DNA from: Nitrosomonas sp.
Lineage (GTDB): Bacteria; Pseudomonadota; Gammaproteobacteria; Burkholderiales; Nitrosomonadaceae
Assembly: GCA_016708955.1 (NCBI GenBank)
Contig: JADJES010000002.1
Coordinates: forward strand, 124,001 to 188,000
Direction of reading: 5' to 3'
DNA length: 64,000 bases
The notes under the pieces were generated by a model that was not told where the DNA came from, did no database searches, and saw nothing but the letters and a program-made list of their open reading frames with translations. Shown here piece by piece: positions 17,742 through 26,499 of this stretch. The position numbers were made by a program, and so were the translations under genes. Numbering within the stretch: position 1 is the first letter of the stretch; each line of letters opens with the position of its first letter.

Positions 17742-18350
17742 GTCATAGACCAAGTGGCGAATCGACCTGACATCAGCGATTCGGTGATTCACTTCACCAA
17801 GGCGGCCACTTACGAGGAAGCACTGCAAGTGCTGCTCACCATCGTCGGTGAGGGGCACCTTGCGGGCGGCAGCGAAAAGATTCGTGGCGGCTATCGCTGC
17901 GTATGCTTCACCGAGGCACCGCTACCGGCGGTTGCCAGCGGGCTCGTCAACACCGATTCGTTCAGTCGCTATTCGCCGTTCGGTCTAATGTTCTCTAAGC
18001 AGTGGCTCTACGAGCGCGGCGGTAGGCCTGTCATCTACCAGTCAGATGCGGAATTTCACCAAATGCCAGAAGGCAGTCGCTGGCGGCACGTTCGCTACGA
18101 GCCGTCGGCAGTTCCTCCAATCGACTTCACGTGGGAACGTGAGTGGCGAGTACAATGCGACGAACTTCAGTTCTCAGCAAGCCAAGTGGTGCTCGTCGTT
18201 CCGAATCAAGAGTGGAGAGACTTCGTCTTCGGAATCTGGGATTCTCAGCAAGAACTTGAGGCTGAGGCTTACTCCACCGTCTTGGATCATCTTTTTATGC
18301 AGCAAATGCAGGAGCCATGCCCATGGCGCATCGTGCCACTGGCAATATGA
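17736..18350 (+). CDS. AbiGi-like abortive infection protein (cassette gene)
   Basis: A 204-residue protein resembling the AbiGi group of abortive phage-resistance proteins. Visible marks are SVIHFTKAATYEEAL near residue 16, EKIRGGYRCVCFTEAPL near 48, FSRYSPFGLMFSKQWLY near 74, GRPVIYQ near 92, WRHVRYEP near 110 and FTWEREWRV near 127. The family function is not well defined; in two-gene AbiG systems AbiGi is the antitoxin-like partner (family knowledge), and no AbiGii-like gene is adjacent. The start is uncertain: the TTG at 17736 lies in the attC core, and a GTG a few codons later is possible. It sits between two attC sites. Confidence 0.75.
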   Translation: MGVIDQVANRPDISDSVIHFTKAATYEEALQVLLTIVGEGHLAGGSEKIRGGYRCVCFTEAPLPAVASGLVNTDSFSRYSPFGLMFSKQWLYERGGRPVIYQSDAEFHQMPEGSRWRHVRYEPSAVPPIDFTWEREWRVQCDELQFSASQVVLVVPNQEWRDFVFGIWDSQQELEAEAYSTVLDHLFMQQMQEPCPWRIVPLAI

Positions 18351-18499
18351 CGCCCAACTCGGCAGTCAACCGGGCCTGCGCGAAAAGCCGCGCAGGCCCG
18401 GTTACTTCGTAAGCCTCCAACTCCACCACCTAGCCACATTCCTTCAGCAATGCTTCAATAACCTCTGGTGCGAACGGCAGCAACTCATCGACTCGGCTG

Positions 18500-19781
18500 T
18501 TAGACCAGGCGGGGAGTTTTCGAGGTGTAAGCCAGCCATTGTGCGGGGTTAAGGCCGTTGAGTTTTGCGGTGCCGAGTAGGGTTTGGATGGCGGCGGCAC
18601 GTTTTCCGGCGCGCTCAGAACCGGTGAACAGCCAGTTTTTCTTGCCGAGCGCGATGGGACGAATAGTGTTTTCGACGGGGTTGTTGTCAATCGGCAGGTG
18701 TCCGCTTCTGGCGTAGCGGATCAGGCTTTGCCAGCGCTTCAGGTGTAATCGATGGCTTTGGCGGTGCCGCCGCCATCGGCGGTATGAAAGCGGGTTTGCA
18801 GTAACCAGTCGTGCAACGATTGCAGGATCGGCAGGCTTTTTTCTGCACGTATCTGCCGGGCTTCGGTCGATGAGTGCTTGCCTTCGGCTTCGACGGCGTA
18901 AAGTTTGCCGATGCGTTGCAATGCTTCGAATGCAACGGTGCTGGCGTTGGCTTGGTGCAGGTCGAAGAATTTGCGGCGCGCGTGCGCCCAGCACCCTAAT
19001 TCAGTGCAGGGTGATGCTGTTTTGGAGAATAAAGCCTTGTAACCGCCATAGTCGTCGACCAGCAAGTGGCCTTGCCACTTGTTGAGAAGTTTTGCACATG
19101 TTTGCCACTACGGCTGGTTTGGTAGTCGAATACGATGATGCGCGGCCCCAACTCAAAATCGTTGCTGCGATATGCCCACAGGTAGGCGCGTTGCGTTTTT
19201 CCGCTGCCGGGATCAAGTTGCGCCACCGGGGTTTCGTCGGCGTGCAACACACGGCCTTGCAATAAGTGCAAAATCAGCCGGTCAACCAGCGGTTGCAGTG
19301 CCACGCCTACACGTCCGATCCATTCCGCCAGGGTGGAAAGCGATAAAGTGACACCTTCCCGGGCGGCGATTTGCGTGATGCGATACAGCGGCAGGTGATC
19401 GAGGTATTTGCAGGTCGTGATCCAGCAAGCAGTCCGGGTGTTGCCATGCCGCCGTCGATGATGGCGGGTGGCACGGGTTCCGCGACCACGGTTTCGCAAG
19501 CCCGGCAGGCGTATTGCGGGCGGATGTGACGGTGCACGAAGAATTCGGCGGGTTTAACGTCGAGTTGTTCGGTGACGTCTTCGCCGATTTTTACCAGATC
19601 GCCGCCGCACTGTTTGCATTGACAGGATTCCGGTTCATGGCGGTGTTCGATGCGCGGCAGGTGATCCGGTATTTTTTGTTTCGTCGAGTAGCGTTTGAAT
19701 CAGGTTCGATACCTCGACTTTAGCCTCTGGCGCGAGATTCAGATGATCCAATTCAATCGACTGTTTTACGTGCGTTTTCAT
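18500..19781 (-). pseudogene. tnpC: IS66 TnpC transposase, several frameshifts
   Basis: The frame starts at an ATG at 19779-19781 (MKTHVKQSIELDHLNLAPEA) and is interrupted at least near 19690, 19450, 19070 and 18730. Recognisable parts in order are the zinc-finger-like CQCKQCGGDLV, the VHRHIRPQYACRAC block, YLDHLPLYRITQIAAREG, HADETPV with the first catalytic Asp, VDDYGGYKALF with the second Asp, CWAHARRKFFDLH, and DNNPVENTIRPIALGKKNW with the catalytic Glu. All catalytic residues can be seen, but no continuous protein can be made. Confidence 0.85.
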
Positions 19782-19834
19782 GGCGTTATTATACCGCAAA
19801 AACCCATGAGAAATGGCGTCAATATTGGCTTTAG

Positions 19835-20194
19835 CTATATTTCATCCCGCAAGATTGCAACCCCAAACGATGCCAATCCACCCCGGCAATCAACCACTCC
19901 CATTGCGGCTGCGTCAACACAATGCCACCTTCGCCGGAATGCTGCCAAACAAACCGTCCCCGATGCAAACGCCGCTGGCACAGCCACACGCCGGTGCCGT
20001 CCACAGCAGCACCTTGATGCGATTGCCGCGCGATTGCAAAACACAAACGCCGAACCCGCACAAGGCGATCGCTGCAACGACTGCTCCACCAACACCGACA
20101 ACCCGTCAATGCCGCGACGCATATCCACCGGCTCAACCATCAACCAAATCTTCCCCGGATTCGCAATCAAAGACACTTCAACAACTCCCCCAAC
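19835..20194 (-). pseudogene. tnpB: IS66 TnpB (Orf2), frameshifted
   Basis: The characteristic sequence KIWLMVEPVDMRRGIDGLSV and SAFVFCNRA identifies TnpB, the IS66 accessory protein of about 115 residues. After FVFCNRA the usual RNRIKVLLW continuation is found only in another frame, so it is broken near 20030. Confidence 0.75.
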
Positions 20195-20456
20195 CAATGC
20201 GGCGAAACCGTCGACGGCAGCTCCAAACATGATCGCCCTGGCCGTGAAGACGCATCGTATTCGCCGACATAGACATTGGCTTGATCGTGACCGGAACCAA
20301 CGCAGGCGACCGAATAACCTGACCGGCACGATGCTTGCGAACCCAATTGCCAAACGTCTTGGTATTCAAACCATGCTCCCGGCAATAAGCCGCCTGAGAC
20401 ATCCCGCTGGTTTGCCATGCTTCGATATGAATTCGTCGTGCTTCTGATGATGACAT
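20178..20456 (-). pseudogene. tnpA: IS66 TnpA (Orf1), probably frameshifted at its end
   Basis: The 92-residue frame starts MSSSEARRIHIEAW and has a helix-turn-helix (MSQAAYCREHGLNTKTFGNW, residues 19-38) typical of IS66 TnpA. The last third, rich in Arg and Cys, does not look like TnpA and may follow a slip near 20300. It overlaps tnpB. It is preceded by GGAGG. Confidence 0.7.
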
Positions 20457-20548
20457 CGTTCCTCCTTGTGAAAGGTTTGAGGATAACGATGATTTGTCAG
20501 GATGTTAATGTGGAAGGGTTGGAGGCTTACGTTACTTCTACGTTGGGC

Positions 20549-20794
20549 GCTGAATCAACCATGGTGAAACTCACGCTCAAGAACGGCAGGTTTTCGAGCC
20601 AAGTGCTGCGAGAAAGGGCTGTCGTGGCGAGCACTTCTTGGAAAAGTACGTGAGATCAAGCAAGCAGGAGCATGGGGCCAAGTCGCGGATTGAGAAAATA
20701 AAACGAAAGAAACAAGGTGCTAAAAATAAGGTGCCAAATTCTGAATAAAGATTTCTTACTCATCAAAATGAACACACTTTGAACCCGCCATTCC
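20549..20794. other. cassette remnant after attC site 2
   Basis: After the second attC core the sequence holds a 30-codon plus-strand frame from 20562 (MVKLTLKNGRFSSQVL). Basic codons continue out of frame. It may be the start of a third, broken cassette gene. No further attC site and no integron integrase are visible. Confidence 0.35.
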
Positions 20795-22945
20795 TCAATC
20801 AGTTGCACTCTCTTTCCCTCGCCTCTTAGCATGATATTTCTCCACCCATTTAAGCAGCCATTGCGGCGCATGCGCGCGTTTCCATTCTCCCGCTGCATAT
20901 TTATTGGCTTCCGACCAGGTGGGATAGGTATGGATGGTGCCTAGAATTTTGTTCAAACCCAAGCCATGCTTCATAGCGAGTACAAATTCGGCGAGTAAAT
21001 CGCTGGCGTGTGCGCCGGCTATGCTGACGCCCAGAATACGATCCTTACCCGGTACTGTCAGTACTTTAACAAAGCCCTGTGCCGCTTCGTCGGCGATCGC
21101 GCGATCCAGGTCACTCAGATTGAAACGCGTCACTTCGAAGGCGATATTGCGTGCTTTGGCTTCATTTTCCGATAGTCCAACCCGCGCGACTTCCGGGTCG
21201 GTGAATGTCGTCCACGGAATCACTGAATAGTCCGCTTTGAAACGTTTGAGAGTACCAAAAAGGGCATTGACCGAGGCATACCAGGCCTGGTGCGCGGCCG
21301 TGTGGGTGAATTGGTACGGTCCGGCGACATCGCCGCAGGCATAGATGTTGGGATAAATGGTTTGTAGCCAGGCATTGGTTTCGATGGTGCGTTGTGGTGA
21401 AACCGGGATACCCAATTCCTCTAATCCAAAACCTTCTGTGCGAGGTACCCGGCCGGTGGCGCATAACAGCGCATCAAACAGCAGCTTGAATTCTTTGCCG
21501 TCAATGCCGCGTACCGTCAAATATTGCGCATCGCCTTCTTTTTCACAGCGTAGCGTTTCGGTTTGCGTCAGCAGGGTTACGCCATCCGCTTGCAAGGCTG
21601 CTTTAACCAGCGCTACGGCATCCGCATCTTCGCGCGGCAAACAATCACTCCGCACGACCTGTGTCACTTGGCAATCTAACCGGGCAAATGCTTGCGCCAA
21701 TTCGCAGCCGATCGGTCCGCCGCCCAGCACAATCAAGCGTTCCGGCCGCTCAGTCAGCGACCAAAGGGTATCGGAAGTGTAATAACGCACCGATCCCAGT
21801 CCCGGGATTTTTGGAACCGCCGGTCGCGCACCGGTCGCGATGACGATGGCGCGCGTGGTGAGTGTTTTTCCATTGACTTCCACCGACCAGGGCGAAGTCA
21901 TTTTTGCTTTTCCTTGCAGTACTTCTACCCCCAATTGGGTATAACGTTCTACCGAATCGTGCGGTTCGATTGTTTTGATCACGCGCCGGACACGCGCCAT
22001 AACATCCGAGAAATCATACTGAACAGTGGTCTGTGCAATACCCAGTGATTGGGCGTTTCTTGCTTGTTGCAAGAAAGTGGCGGTACGGATCAATGCTTTG
22101 GAGGGCACGCACCCGTAATTGAGGCAATCGCCCCCCATCTTGTGACTTTCAATCAAGGTCACCTTGGCGCGCGTTGTCGCTGCAATATACGCGCTGACCA
22201 ATCCGGCAGCACCGGCGCCGATTACGATCAGATTGCGGTCAAATTGGCGTGGTTTGGTCCAGCGTGCATACAAACGGCGGATTTTTACCAGTCCGATGCT
22301 CCAACGGGCAAGCCACGGAAAGATCGCCAACACAACAAACGAAATAATCAAGGCCGGAGACATGACATCAGACAAGTGCGTGATCGCTGCCAATTGCGTG
22401 CCCGCATTCACATAGGCGGCGGTTCCGGCGCACATGCCAACCAGGCTGACCCAAAAGAAAGTAGTGCTGCGGATGGCAGTCAATCCCATCAACAAATTGA
22501 TGAGAAAGAATGGAAAAATAGGCACTAGGCGCAGGGAAAACAAATAAAAGAAGCCATCCTGCTCAAGGCCTTTGTTGATGGTTTCCAGGCGATCGCCGAA
22601 ACGGCGCTGTACGGCATCGCGCAACACATAACGTGCAGTCCAGAACGCCAATGTGGCGCCGATCGTAGCCGACACCAAGACCACCGGCACGCCAACCCAA
22701 AATCCGAATATCGCACCACCGGCCAGTGTCATTAAGGTTGCGCCGGGGAATGACAATGCAGCCATCACGATATAGACTGCCGCGAAAATACCGGTCACAA
22801 GAAACGGTGCTATCCGGTAGGCTTGTTGTAATGCGTCATGCTGGTCTTTGAGCGCTTCCAGCGTGAAAAAGCGCCCTAAGTCAAAACTGAAAAACAACCC
22901 GACTAACAAGCCGAGCAGTATCAGTAGCCCCCAGCGGCGTTTCAT
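20795..22945 (-). CDS. TVP38/TMEM64 membrane domain fused to FAD disulfide reductase
   Basis: A 716-residue fusion. Residues about 1-225 are a TVP38/TMEM64 (SNARE-associated, DedA-like) membrane domain with several spans and the family segment SFPGATLMTLAGGAIFG. Residues about 235-716 form a class I pyridine nucleotide-disulfide oxidoreductase: FAD motif VIGAGAAGLVSAYIAA, redox-active disulfide GGDCLNYGCVPSKALI near 275, NAD(P)H motif VLGGGPIGCELAQAFARL near 410, second FAD motif YACGDVAGPYQFTH near 550, and a C-terminal dimer domain with HTYPTWSEA near 690. Mercuric reductase has an extra C-terminal Cys pair that is missing here, so mercury is not the likely substrate. It is the last gene of a five-gene operon with ArsM. 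A membrane-bound thiol or arsenic redox step is inferred. Confidence 0.88.
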   Translation of the reverse strand: MKRRWGLLILLGLLVGLFFSFDLGRFFTLEALKDQHDALQQAYRIAPFLVTGIFAAVYIVMAALSFPGATLMTLAGGAIFGFWVGVPVVLVSATIGATLAFWTARYVLRDAVQRRFGDRLETINKGLEQDGFFYLFSLRLVPIFPFFLINLLMGLTAIRSTTFFWVSLVGMCAGTAAYVNAGTQLAAITHLSDVMSPALIISFVVLAIFPWLARWSIGLVKIRRLYARWTKPRQFDRNLIVIGAGAAGLVSAYIAATTRAKVTLIESHKMGGDCLNYGCVPSKALIRTATFLQQARNAQSLGIAQTTVQYDFSDVMARVRRVIKTIEPHDSVERYTQLGVEVLQGKAKMTSPWSVEVNGKTLTTRAIVIATGARPAVPKIPGLGSVRYYTSDTLWSLTERPERLIVLGGGPIGCELAQAFARLDCQVTQVVRSDCLPREDADAVALVKAALQADGVTLLTQTETLRCEKEGDAQYLTVRGIDGKEFKLLFDALLCATGRVPRTEGFGLEELGIPVSPQRTIETNAWLQTIYPNIYACGDVAGPYQFTHTAAHQAWYASVNALFGTLKRFKADYSVIPWTTFTDPEVARVGLSENEAKARNIAFEVTRFNLSDLDRAIADEAAQGFVKVLTVPGKDRILGVSIAGAHASDLLAEFVLAMKHGLGLNKILGTIHTYPTWSEANKYAAGEWKRAHAPQWLLKWVEKYHAKRRGKESATD

Positions 22946-22947
22946 GG

Positions 22948-23913
22948 CTATCGCTTCATTTCACTGCACGAAGCGCCATACTGAAAACAGCTATAACAAC
23001 GATGATGTTTCATACTGACCGGAATTTTTAGACTTGCGGCCAGTGTTGTGCCCAAAACATAATCGGTATCATCATCCACCAACGTACACGCATAGACTCT
23101 GCACTTGCCTTCACTCTTTACAACCATGCGGCTGAATGCGCACATGAATTCGCGGCGTGTGGATTCGGTCTGATAATCGACCATGCAACTGTGCGTAATT
23201 TGCGGTGCGGTGACTGTGATACCGGGCGGATGGAATTCAGGGAACTCGATGCGTGGCAGATTTTCCGGCAATCCTGCGCCGCGAAAAACTTCCGCAAAAC
23301 ATTTGGCGACTTTATGGGCAGGTAAACCTGGGATGGTTTGGTTGGCCACTGATACACTGAATCCCATGTCATGCAATGCACAGAGTCCATCCAACGCCAT
23401 TGAAAACATGCCATCGCCCCGATTCTTGTCATGCTGATCTGCTAAAAAATGATCCAGGCTAACGCGAAAATGCACAGCGTTTGGCTGCTCACGCAAGGGT
23501 TTTAGTTGCGGTAAGCGTTTAATCAATGGCTCTGTGGCGTTGGTTAGCACCATGCAGGGGCGATGCTGCAGCGTATATTCCAGAATGCGGATCAAGTCTT
23601 TGTTAATAAAAGGCTCACCGCCGGTAAAAGAAAACTGTTTGACACCCAATATCAACGCTTCGTCGATAAATGGTCTGGCGTCGTCAAAACGCATCAATTG
23701 CAAGCGGTCGTCACCGGGCTTGGAGCCTTCCAGACAAAAAGGGCAAGCCAGATTACAAGCGGTACCGGTATGAAACCAGAGTTCTTCTAAGGCATGAGAA
23801 CGAATAAAGCCGCGCGGCTTGTCATCGGGCGTGACATACCACAGTTTGGAACGCGAACGATGCTCAGTCGATGCGGGTGTTGGTAGGACGTTGGCATTCA
23901 TGTTTAACAACAC
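22948..23913 (-). CDS. radical SAM protein with C-terminal cysteine cluster
   Basis: A 321-residue radical SAM enzyme. The cluster motif CNLACPFC (C-x3-C-x2-C, residues 53-60) and the GGEPF SAM-binding segment near residue 97 are intact. The C-terminus holds seven more cysteines (CMVDYQ, CAFSRM, CRVYACTLV, then CYSCFQYGASC), suggesting an auxiliary iron-sulfur cluster of SPASM type. In known arsenosugar clusters the radical SAM partner is ArsS with a DUF3641 tail; this protein does not look like that. It overlaps arsM by 10 bases if the first ATG is used; ATG at 23901 avoids this. The substrate is not known; a role in building an arsenic-carbon bond is inferred from neighbours. Confidence 0.85.
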   Translation of the reverse strand: MLLNMNANVLPTPASTEHRSRSKLWYVTPDDKPRGFIRSHALEELWFHTGTACNLACPFCLEGSKPGDDRLQLMRFDDARPFIDEALILGVKQFSFTGGEPFINKDLIRILEYTLQHRPCMVLTNATEPLIKRLPQLKPLREQPNAVHFRVSLDHFLADQHDKNRGDGMFSMALDGLCALHDMGFSVSVANQTIPGLPAHKVAKCFAEVFRGAGLPENLPRIEFPEFHPPGITVTAPQITHSCMVDYQTESTRREFMCAFSRMVVKSEGKCRVYACTLVDDDTDYVLGTTLAASLKIPVSMKHHRCYSCFQYGASCSEMKR

Positions 23914-24950
23914 CCGCTTGTCTGATCAACCCTGATCGCATCGTCAAATGGAATCCCCATGCCACAGCCCGGAAAAATGCCAAAGTGCTGATCAAAATTG
24001 CCGTAAAAATCAAAATGTTTCATAAATCGTGTGTCATGCAGCATGCGCCAGGTATTGCCGCACACCGGAAACTGTCTGCCGGTTTCGATGAAATGATGCT
24101 TGTCCAGCCGGAACGCATGGCGATGGTGTGGAATGGTGCCGCGATATACAACGGATTGTCCGTGATCCTCACAAGCCAGTTCCAGATCATGCAGTTTGAA
24201 TAAGCGATAGGTCGCCGAATAAAAACGGATATTGCCGGTCTTTTCCGCCAGTTCCGGGTTACTAATGTCAATGGGGCGATCGTCTATCAGGCGCGGATCA
24301 GTGAAGCCGTGTTTGCGTGACAATTGCAGAAAATCATTCCAATATAGTGCACCGCTCAAGCATTCACCATACAGCACCGGATCCTGGGTTAAAGTCAGCG
24401 GAATGCGGCGGTCGCTGTATACATCGGAAAAATACAGTTCCCCGCCGGGCTTCAAAACGCGGAAAGCTTCGCGCAACACCGCTGCTTTGTCCGGAGCCAG
24501 ATTAATCACGCAGTTCGAGACAATCACATCCACGCTGGCATCAGCCAATTCAAGCTCGTGCAATCGCTCGATATAACCGTGCAGGAAACGGACGTTGCTG
24601 CGTTTGTAGCCAAAAGCCTTTTGGTGATATTTTTCATGCTGGCGCGCAACCGCCAGTTGCTCTTCGGTCATATCCACGCCGATGACCTGTCCTGTTTCCC
24701 CCACCAGTTGGGACAGCACATATACGTCTCGCCCAGCGCCGCAACCCAGATCCAGAATGGTCAAACCTTGCAGTAATTCCGGTAAAACCAGGCCACAGCC
24801 ATAATAACGTGTCTGCACGTCCGCGTGCACAAGCGCCAGCAATGGTTTTACAAAATGTGGCAAACCTGCGTCCGTACAACACGCATCGGTTTGCAAATCC
24901 TGACTGCCCGTCAGTGTTTCGCCATAATATTTTTGAACAATCTCTTGCAT
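23904..24950 (-). CDS. arsM: ArsM-like arsenite S-adenosylmethionine methyltransferase
   Basis: A 348-residue SAM-dependent methyltransferase of the arsenosugar type. All four expected cysteines are placed as in ArsM: the pair in DACCTDAG (24-25), RYYGCGLVLPE (near 52), VSNCVINLAPD (near 165) and GECLSGALYW (near 213). The SAM loop ILDLGCGAGRDVYVLS is near residue 66. It probably methylates As(III) bound to three thiols. The C-terminal third is an extension that ends SGCC, a vicinal Cys pair that could bind arsenic. It lies between the glycosyltransferase-like genes and the radical SAM gene on one strand. AAGGAATACC is before the ATG. Confidence 0.9.
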   Translation of the reverse strand: MQEIVQKYYGETLTGSQDLQTDACCTDAGLPHFVKPLLALVHADVQTRYYGCGLVLPELLQGLTILDLGCGAGRDVYVLSQLVGETGQVIGVDMTEEQLAVARQHEKYHQKAFGYKRSNVRFLHGYIERLHELELADASVDVIVSNCVINLAPDKAAVLREAFRVLKPGGELYFSDVYSDRRIPLTLTQDPVLYGECLSGALYWNDFLQLSRKHGFTDPRLIDDRPIDISNPELAEKTGNIRFYSATYRLFKLHDLELACEDHGQSVVYRGTIPHHRHAFRLDKHHFIETGRQFPVCGNTWRMLHDTRFMKHFDFYGNFDQHFGIFPGCGMGIPFDDAIRVDQTSGCC

Positions 24951-24989
24951 GGTATTCCTTATTTTTGAGGATTAGCGTCATTATGTCAT

Positions 24990-25679
24990 TCAAGAGCCAA
25001 TTTTAGAATGATAACGTGAAGCCAATTCCTGCGGTGTGACGCCGCACATAAAATTCAAAGCCAGCATGCGATTATGCCAGGTTCGCCGCCACCAGCCATC
25101 GCGTTGCCAGCGCCGTGGATCGATAAAAATCGGCGCGGTTAACGGCAGAAACTTGCCAATCCGGCGCGTAGCGCGTACCAAAGGCACTTCCTCAAACAGC
25201 GGCCAGGGCGCGTGTCCGCCTACCTGATGATAAACCAAACGTGCCATGAAAATACCTTGATCACAATACGGGACACATATTTTACAGCGCAAAGAAATCA
25301 TTGGTTCCAGGATAAAGGCTGGCCAGGCACGCGGTGCGGCAAAGCGAAAGCGGAAATAACCGCCGGTTGCGCCTTGGGCAATCGCTTTTGTCATTGCTGT
25401 CAATGGATCCGCTGATAATTGCGCATCGGCATGTAAAAACCACAAAACATCGCCTTTTGCCTGCGCTGCACCGGTTAGAAGCTGCTGTCCGCGGCACGGT
25501 TCACTGACTATGTATTGAGCCGCAAATTGTGCACAGAGTTCTGCACAAGATTCACTGTTAGCAGCATCTACAACAATGATTTCCCAGGGTTTATTAGGTA
25601 ATTTCTGCAATTGCGTGAGCAGACACGCCAGTTTTTCTTCGTCATGGAAACAAGGGATAATGACACTGAAACTAAGCAT
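24990..25679 (-). CDS. glycosyltransferase, TIGR04283-type
   Basis: A 229-residue family 2 (GT-A) glycosyltransferase. SVIIPCFHDEEKLACLL opens the nucleotide-binding fold, WEIIVVDAANSES gives the first acidic motif and VLWFLHADAQLSADPL near residue 91 the DxD-like metal site (HAD). The FRFRFAAPRAWPAF and CDQGIFMARLVYHQVGG segments are typical of the small TIGR04283 family that travels with TIGR04282 proteins in arsenosugar and other natural-product loci. It overlaps the upstream gene by 8 bases, so the two are translationally coupled. The product may add the sugar part of an arsenosugar; the donor is unknown. Confidence 0.85.
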   Translation of the reverse strand: MLSFSVIIPCFHDEEKLACLLTQLQKLPNKPWEIIVVDAANSESCAELCAQFAAQYIVSEPCRGQQLLTGAAQAKGDVLWFLHADAQLSADPLTAMTKAIAQGATGGYFRFRFAAPRAWPAFILEPMISLRCKICVPYCDQGIFMARLVYHQVGGHAPWPLFEEVPLVRATRRIGKFLPLTAPIFIDPRRWQRDGWWRRTWHNRMLALNFMCGVTPQELASRYHSKIGS

Positions 25680-26361
25680 TAGCGATCTTCAGGGTAGAAA
25701 TGATATTTTGCGTCAGTTCAAGCAGTGCGCAACGCGCCGGTCGTGAATCCCGTTGTAGCAAAGAAACCAATCTTACAAGATCTTCCATTTCATCCACATC
25801 AGTGCCTGGCCTCAATGTTTTTACGGTTTGCCTGGCGTTACGGCAAGCATTAATGAGCGCGGCGCCCAGTTGATCGCTACTCCATGGCAAAGGCGATAAA
25901 TCCGGCCATGCATAACGATTGGCCATCAGCACAACGCCGCCATCCCGCGCCGGAATCAGCACAATATCTGCGTGCTGCAATGCTTCGCGTGTGGCGGCAT
26001 AATCTGCTGAATCCAGCCCGGGGGAGTCGCTGCCAATGAATACCAATTGTTTCATTCCTTGCGCACGCAATGTTTGATCCAGTGCATTCAAGCGCTGCCC
26101 TAGGTTGCCTGTTCCCTGAGGGACAACTGTCACTGGGGAAGTTACCGGTGCTGATAAAGCTCGCGCCCATTCAACATCCTCCACATTGGCGGGCGCAATC
26201 ACCACGGGACCGGGCCAGTCACAGGCATCTTCCAGCGCACAAGCCAATAACGCATCGGCAACTTTCTGCGTCGTTTCAATGCCTAAACGCGCTGTCAATC
26301 TTTGTTTGCCGATACCGGGCGCGGGCTTTTTGCATACCAGAATTAAAGCGGGTTCTGTCAT
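25672..26361 (-). CDS. TIGR04282 arsenosugar-type nucleotidyl/glycosyltransferase
   Basis: A 229-residue protein of the DUF2064/TIGR04282 family, a GT-A fold. It starts ALILVCKKPAPGIGKQRL, the CKxPxPGxxKTRL-like signature, has QRLNALDQTLRAQG, then the acidic motif VFIGSDSPGL (residues 107-116) and a DGGVVLMAN loop near 140. These proteins are paired with TIGR04283 in arsenosugar clusters. It is the first gene of the operon and is divergent from ovoA with 138 bases between. A promoter should lie in that gap, but no strong box is evident. Confidence 0.85.
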   Translation of the reverse strand: MTEPALILVCKKPAPGIGKQRLTARLGIETTQKVADALLACALEDACDWPGPVVIAPANVEDVEWARALSAPVTSPVTVVPQGTGNLGQRLNALDQTLRAQGMKQLVFIGSDSPGLDSADYAATREALQHADIVLIPARDGGVVLMANRYAWPDLSPLPWSSDQLGAALINACRNARQTVKTLRPGTDVDEMEDLVRLVSLLQRDSRPARCALLELTQNIISTLKIANA

Positions 26362-26499
26362 TTTCTTATAATATTAAAATGAAATAATCAATCATAAAGC
26401 CAAATTCCTGGAATCCACGCTCAACATCGTTTATTTTGCTTCAAAGTATACTGAATTCATTACTTCTCTTATTTTTTTAGCGTGACCGATCAAGAATAA

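Larger units (their letters stand above)
18409..20530 (-). mobile_element. IS66-family insertion sequence
   Basis: The element is 2122 bp. Both ends read GTAAGCCTCCAAC inwards, and it is flanked by a perfect 8-bp direct repeat GTTACTTC (18401-18408, 20531-20538). Its genes tnpA, tnpB and tnpC all read on the minus strand. The target is the stem of an attC site. Confidence 0.92.
18352..20548 (+). repeat. integron attC site 2, split by IS66
   Basis: Bases 18352-18408 begin with GCCCAAC and contain the paired arms GGGCCTGCGCG/CGCGCAGGCCC. Removing the IS66 element and one GTTACTTC copy joins them to 20539-20548, ending in the core GTTGGGC. The two outer 7-mers are exact reverse complements. The reconstructed site is 67 bp. 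Confidence 0.88.

Noticed and set aside
19695..20447. A long plus-strand frame of 250 codons rich in Asn, Thr, Ala and Pro
   Set aside because: It lies opposite the IS66 tnpA-tnpB-tnpC genes and its composition is that of an antisense shadow.
21692..22528. Several plus-strand frames of 80-160 codons
   Set aside because: They are opposite the intact TVP38-reductase gene and have no recognisable domains.
20795..22945. Calling the reductase fusion a mercuric reductase (merA)
   Set aside because: The C-terminal vicinal Cys pair and an N-terminal heavy-metal domain are absent, and no mer genes are nearby.
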